A stretch of DNA of 64,000 nt, taken from Novosphingobium sp. Leaf2 (GTDB lineage: Bacteria; Pseudomonadota; Alphaproteobacteria; Sphingomonadales; Sphingomonadaceae). The notes below the pieces were generated by a model. That model ran no database searches. It had not been told where the DNA came from and was given only the letters and a program-made list of their open reading frames with translations. The number at the start of each line of letters is the position of its first letter. The stretch's first letter is position 1. This document shows, in pieces, positions 62,585 through 64,000 of this stretch. The stretch is from positions 131,501 through 195,500 of the forward strand of contig NZ_LMJY01000001.1 in assembly GCF_001421325.1 (NCBI RefSeq), given 5' to 3'. Made by a program: the position numbers and the translations under genes.

Positions 62585-63042
62585 TGCCGTTGTCCCTCCG
62601 CTTCCTTCTTGTCCAGCGCGGCCAGGCCATCGGTGAGGCTTTCAATCGCTTCGTGGACTTCCTGCCGGGCACGGCGGCGCAGGCGCGCGTCGGACGAGCT
62701 GCTGGCGGTGATCAACGCTGCTACCGCCTCGCCGCCTTCCTTGGCCACCTTGCCCGCGACAGCGGCCAGGCTGTGATCCGCACCGTCACGCCCGGCAATG
62801 TCCAGGCGCAGGGCGTGGAGCCGGTGGAACGGGGCATGATCGCCGCCGTGGTCCATGAAGGCGCGATCAAGGCGCTCGGCATCGATCAGCCGGATTTCCT
62901 TTTCGCAGTCCGGGTCGGACCAGTATCGAACCGTGCGTTCGGAGGTAACACCGCAGATGGCGGCGCAGCGATCCCACCCGATGCGCGCGGCAATCCGGGT
63001 CAAGGTCCATTCGTATGTGAGGGGTTCGCGCACCTTGGTCAC
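62581..63042 (-). CDS. Phage CII-like regulatory protein
   Basis: Starts at GTG 63042 overlapping the Cro-like stop as GTGA; 153 residues. An N-terminal helix-turn-helix-like part (RIAARIGWDRCAAICGVTSE, RTVRYWSDPD) precedes a helical region with HGGDHAPFHRLHALRLDIAG and RQEVHEAIESLTDGLAAL. This resembles regulatory CII-type (CP76) proteins of P2-like phages, but the match is only by overall build. Confidence 0.6.
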   Translation of the reverse strand: MTKVREPLTYEWTLTRIAARIGWDRCAAICGVTSERTVRYWSDPDCEKEIRLIDAERLDRAFMDHGGDHAPFHRLHALRLDIAGRDGADHSLAAVAGKVAKEGGEAVAALITASSSSDARLRRRARQEVHEAIESLTDGLAALDKKEAEGQRQ

Positions 63043-63383
63043 GCCCGCGCTCCGTTCAAAATCTGGCGGCGATTGACCGCGACCGGTGCTGCCCGCCCGT
63101 CTATCCCGTTGCGACGCGAACCGGCGCAGTGATCGACGCCGGACCAGCGTGAGGACGCCTCGGGCATTTCGACAGGGTAGATATCGGGGCGCAAATGATG
63201 ACGAGAAACGCCGGTCGCGGCTTCCACGCGCAACACATATTCGGCGGGGATGCGCTTGGAGCTTTGCACCCACTTCCAGACGGCGGGCTGACCGACACCG
63301 CAAATCCGCGCGAGCGCGGATTGCGATCCCGCGATTTCAACGGCTTCCGAAAGGGCTTCGTAGGGGGTTGGTGCGCTGGACAT
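63039..63383 (-). CDS. Cro/YdaS-like helix-turn-helix regulator
   Basis: A 114-residue DNA-binding protein: YEALSEAVEIAGSQSALARI, CGVGQPAVWKWVQSSKRIPA and EYVLRVEAATGVSRHHLRPD are the YdaS/Cro core; the C-terminal half is less ordered. It starts the early minus-strand operon and faces the S24 repressor across an 85-base switch region, so it is the likely Cro of the lysis-lysogeny switch. Confidence 0.88.
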   Translation of the reverse strand: MSSAPTPYEALSEAVEIAGSQSALARICGVGQPAVWKWVQSSKRIPAEYVLRVEAATGVSRHHLRPDIYPVEMPEASSRWSGVDHCAGSRRNGIDGRAAPVAVNRRQILNGARA

Positions 63384-63468
63384 AGGCGCATCTATAACAA
63401 CGTCTATTCCCTAGGCAATAGATAAATTGAACTATCATCCTATTCCAATGGTTATAGGGTCGAGTGCG
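63384..63468. promoter_or_regulatory. Lysis-lysogeny switch region with divergent promoters and operator
   Basis: TCTATTCCCTAGGCAATAGA (63403-63422) is a 20-base palindrome with two mismatched positions. The minus-strand Cro promoter is read as -35 TTGCCT (63418-63413) and -10 TATAGA (63396-63391) with 16 bases between; the -10 ends 7 bases before the Cro ATG, so the mRNA would be leaderless. CTATAAC (63392-63398) and GTTATAG (63451-63457) form a second, wide inverted pair flanking it. For the repressor, TTGAAC (63427-63432) and TTATAG (63452-63457) are a weak promoter candidate. Confidence 0.7.
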
Positions 63469-64000
63469 ATGACGCTCGGCGCACGGATCAAAGAACGGCT
63501 TGAAGCAAAATGCCTGTCGCAGGCCGAATTGGCGCGGCGCGTGGGAGTGTCACAGCCCAGTATCAATCATCTCATCAAGCGCGGGGCGGGGGGATCATCT
63601 CATCTCCACAAGATCGCAGCGGTGCTTGAAACGACCCCGGCTTATCTTTCCGGCGAAACTGACGATGCCAGCGAAGGATATGTCCCGGTTCCCTCTACGG
63701 AACTGATCGCGGCAGAGCTGGGGCTGGTGCCTGTGCGGGAGCTGGATCTGAATTTCGGGATGGGAGCCACGTTTCTGGATGTGCCGGTGACGGAAAACGT
63801 CCGGCATTTTCCTATCGAGTTCCTGCGCCTTTACACCCGCGCCGCCCCGGACCAGCTGTTCTTCGCCCAGGGCATGGGCGATTCCATGGAGCCGACGATG
63901 CGCGATCAGGACCTGCTGCTGGTCGACTGCTCGCAGACATCCATCAAGCTTGCCGATAAAATCTGGGCGATCAGCTACGCCGGTTTCGGCTCCATCAAGC
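63469..64000 (+). CDS. Phage S24-type repressor (CI/C2-like), C-terminus beyond window
   Basis: The frame starts at ATG 63469 with AGGG upstream (an ATG at 63448 is also in frame) and is open to the window end, so only about 177 residues are seen. An XRE helix-turn-helix (GARIKERLEAKCLSQAELAR, VGVSQPSINHLIKRG) is followed by the LexA-like S24 peptidase: GMGDSMEPTMRDQDLLLVDC holds the catalytic Ser. The Lys of the dyad should lie near the right edge. It keeps the prophage silent and would self-cleave upon RecA activation. Confidence 0.93.
   Translation, partial: MTLGARIKERLEAKCLSQAELARRVGVSQPSINHLIKRGAGGSSHLHKIAAVLETTPAYLSGETDDASEGYVPVPSTELIAAELGLVPVRELDLNFGMGATFLDVPVTENVRHFPIEFLRLYTRAAPDQLFFAQGMGDSMEPTMRDQDLLLVDCSQTSIKLADKIWAISYAGFGSIK

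Larger units (their letters stand above)
53511..64000. mobile_element. Prophage or phage satellite, left part (runs off right edge)
   Basis: From the tRNA to the window end every gene is phage-type: integrase, AlpA-like, DNA methyltransferase, ASCH, small early proteins, primase-helicase, Ogr/Delta, CII-like, Cro-like and a divergent S24 repressor. All but the repressor are on the minus strand, packed by ATGA/GTGA overlaps into one long early operon that ends with the integrase. No capsid, tail, terminase or lysis gene is visible; they may lie to the right, or be absent if it is a satellite. Confidence 0.9.

Noticed and set aside
53511-64000. CRISPR array or anti-CRISPR locus in the mobile element
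   Set aside because: No regularly spaced repeats were seen, and none of the small genes could be tied to a known anti-CRISPR or its Aca partner.

Overview
The window is high-GC alphaproteobacterial DNA, most likely from a Novosphingobium-like member of the Sphingomonadales. The reasons are the gene set (TonB-dependent receptor, a cyo quinol oxidase operon ending in a RegB/RegA pair, sucC placed next to etfBA without sucD), the base composition, and a ferredoxin reductase at 40,960-42,186 that closely matches, from memory, the Novosphingobium aromaticivorans ArR protein. No database was searched; all family names come from reading the translated sequence.

Layout. 1-5.8 kb: the N-terminal part of a TonB-dependent receptor, a CNNM/CorC-type membrane protein, an OmpA-like lipoprotein, an exported HExxH/TPR protein and a CysQ-like phosphatase. 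6-10 kb: sucC, then etfB-etfA, each unit closed by a clear hairpin terminator, then a TonB-C-terminal-domain protein. 10-18.3 kb: on the minus strand, an RND efflux pair (fusion protein and a pump with an extra membrane insertion), DUF445 and GNAT genes, and an MFS transporter. 18.5-25.5 kb: cyoABCD, SURF1, regB and regA, tightly spaced or overlapping, so that a terminal oxidase, its assembly factor and a redox-sensing two-component system form one probable operon. 25.5-31 kb: GtrA, an M23 peptidase, and glnE-bcp-DUF455. 31-38.3 kb: M28 peptidase and agmatine deiminase, a bestrophin with a small membrane partner, a spermidine-synthase-like protein and thrS. 38.6-39.8 kb: a compact four-gene unit of membrane proteins plus a short XRE regulator. 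39.9-53.3 kb: mixed housekeeping and metabolic genes (TraB/GumN, ferredoxin reductase, luciferase-like monooxygenase, TPR, ABHD10-like hydrolase, GT39-like, a lipoprotein esterase of visibly lower GC, queG, an ABC-2 exporter, an exported MsrB, a COG4705 membrane protein, a PilZ protein).

From tRNA-Leu(UAA) at 53,427-53,510 to the right edge the window holds the left part of a prophage or phage satellite. Twenty minus-strand genes, from a Cro-like regulator at 63,383 down to the integrase at 53,591, form one almost gapless chain in which most neighbours overlap by ATGA or GTGA. The chain contains Cro, a CII-like protein, an Ogr/Delta zinc finger, a primase-helicase, many small proteins (several with zinc-type Cys motifs or a single membrane helix), a stand-alone LexA-type DNA-binding domain, an ASCH protein, a DNA methyltransferase overlapping an unknown gene, an AlpA-like protein and the integrase. 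A divergent S24-type repressor runs off the right edge. The switch region has a near-perfect 20-bp palindrome lying over the -35 of the Cro promoter.

The accessory end is where undescribed biology is most likely: the methyltransferase plus unknown partner, the run of tiny Cys/membrane proteins, the primase plus Ogr/Delta combination that leaves open a satellite lifestyle, and the unusual position of the element on the 5' side of an intact tRNA gene.
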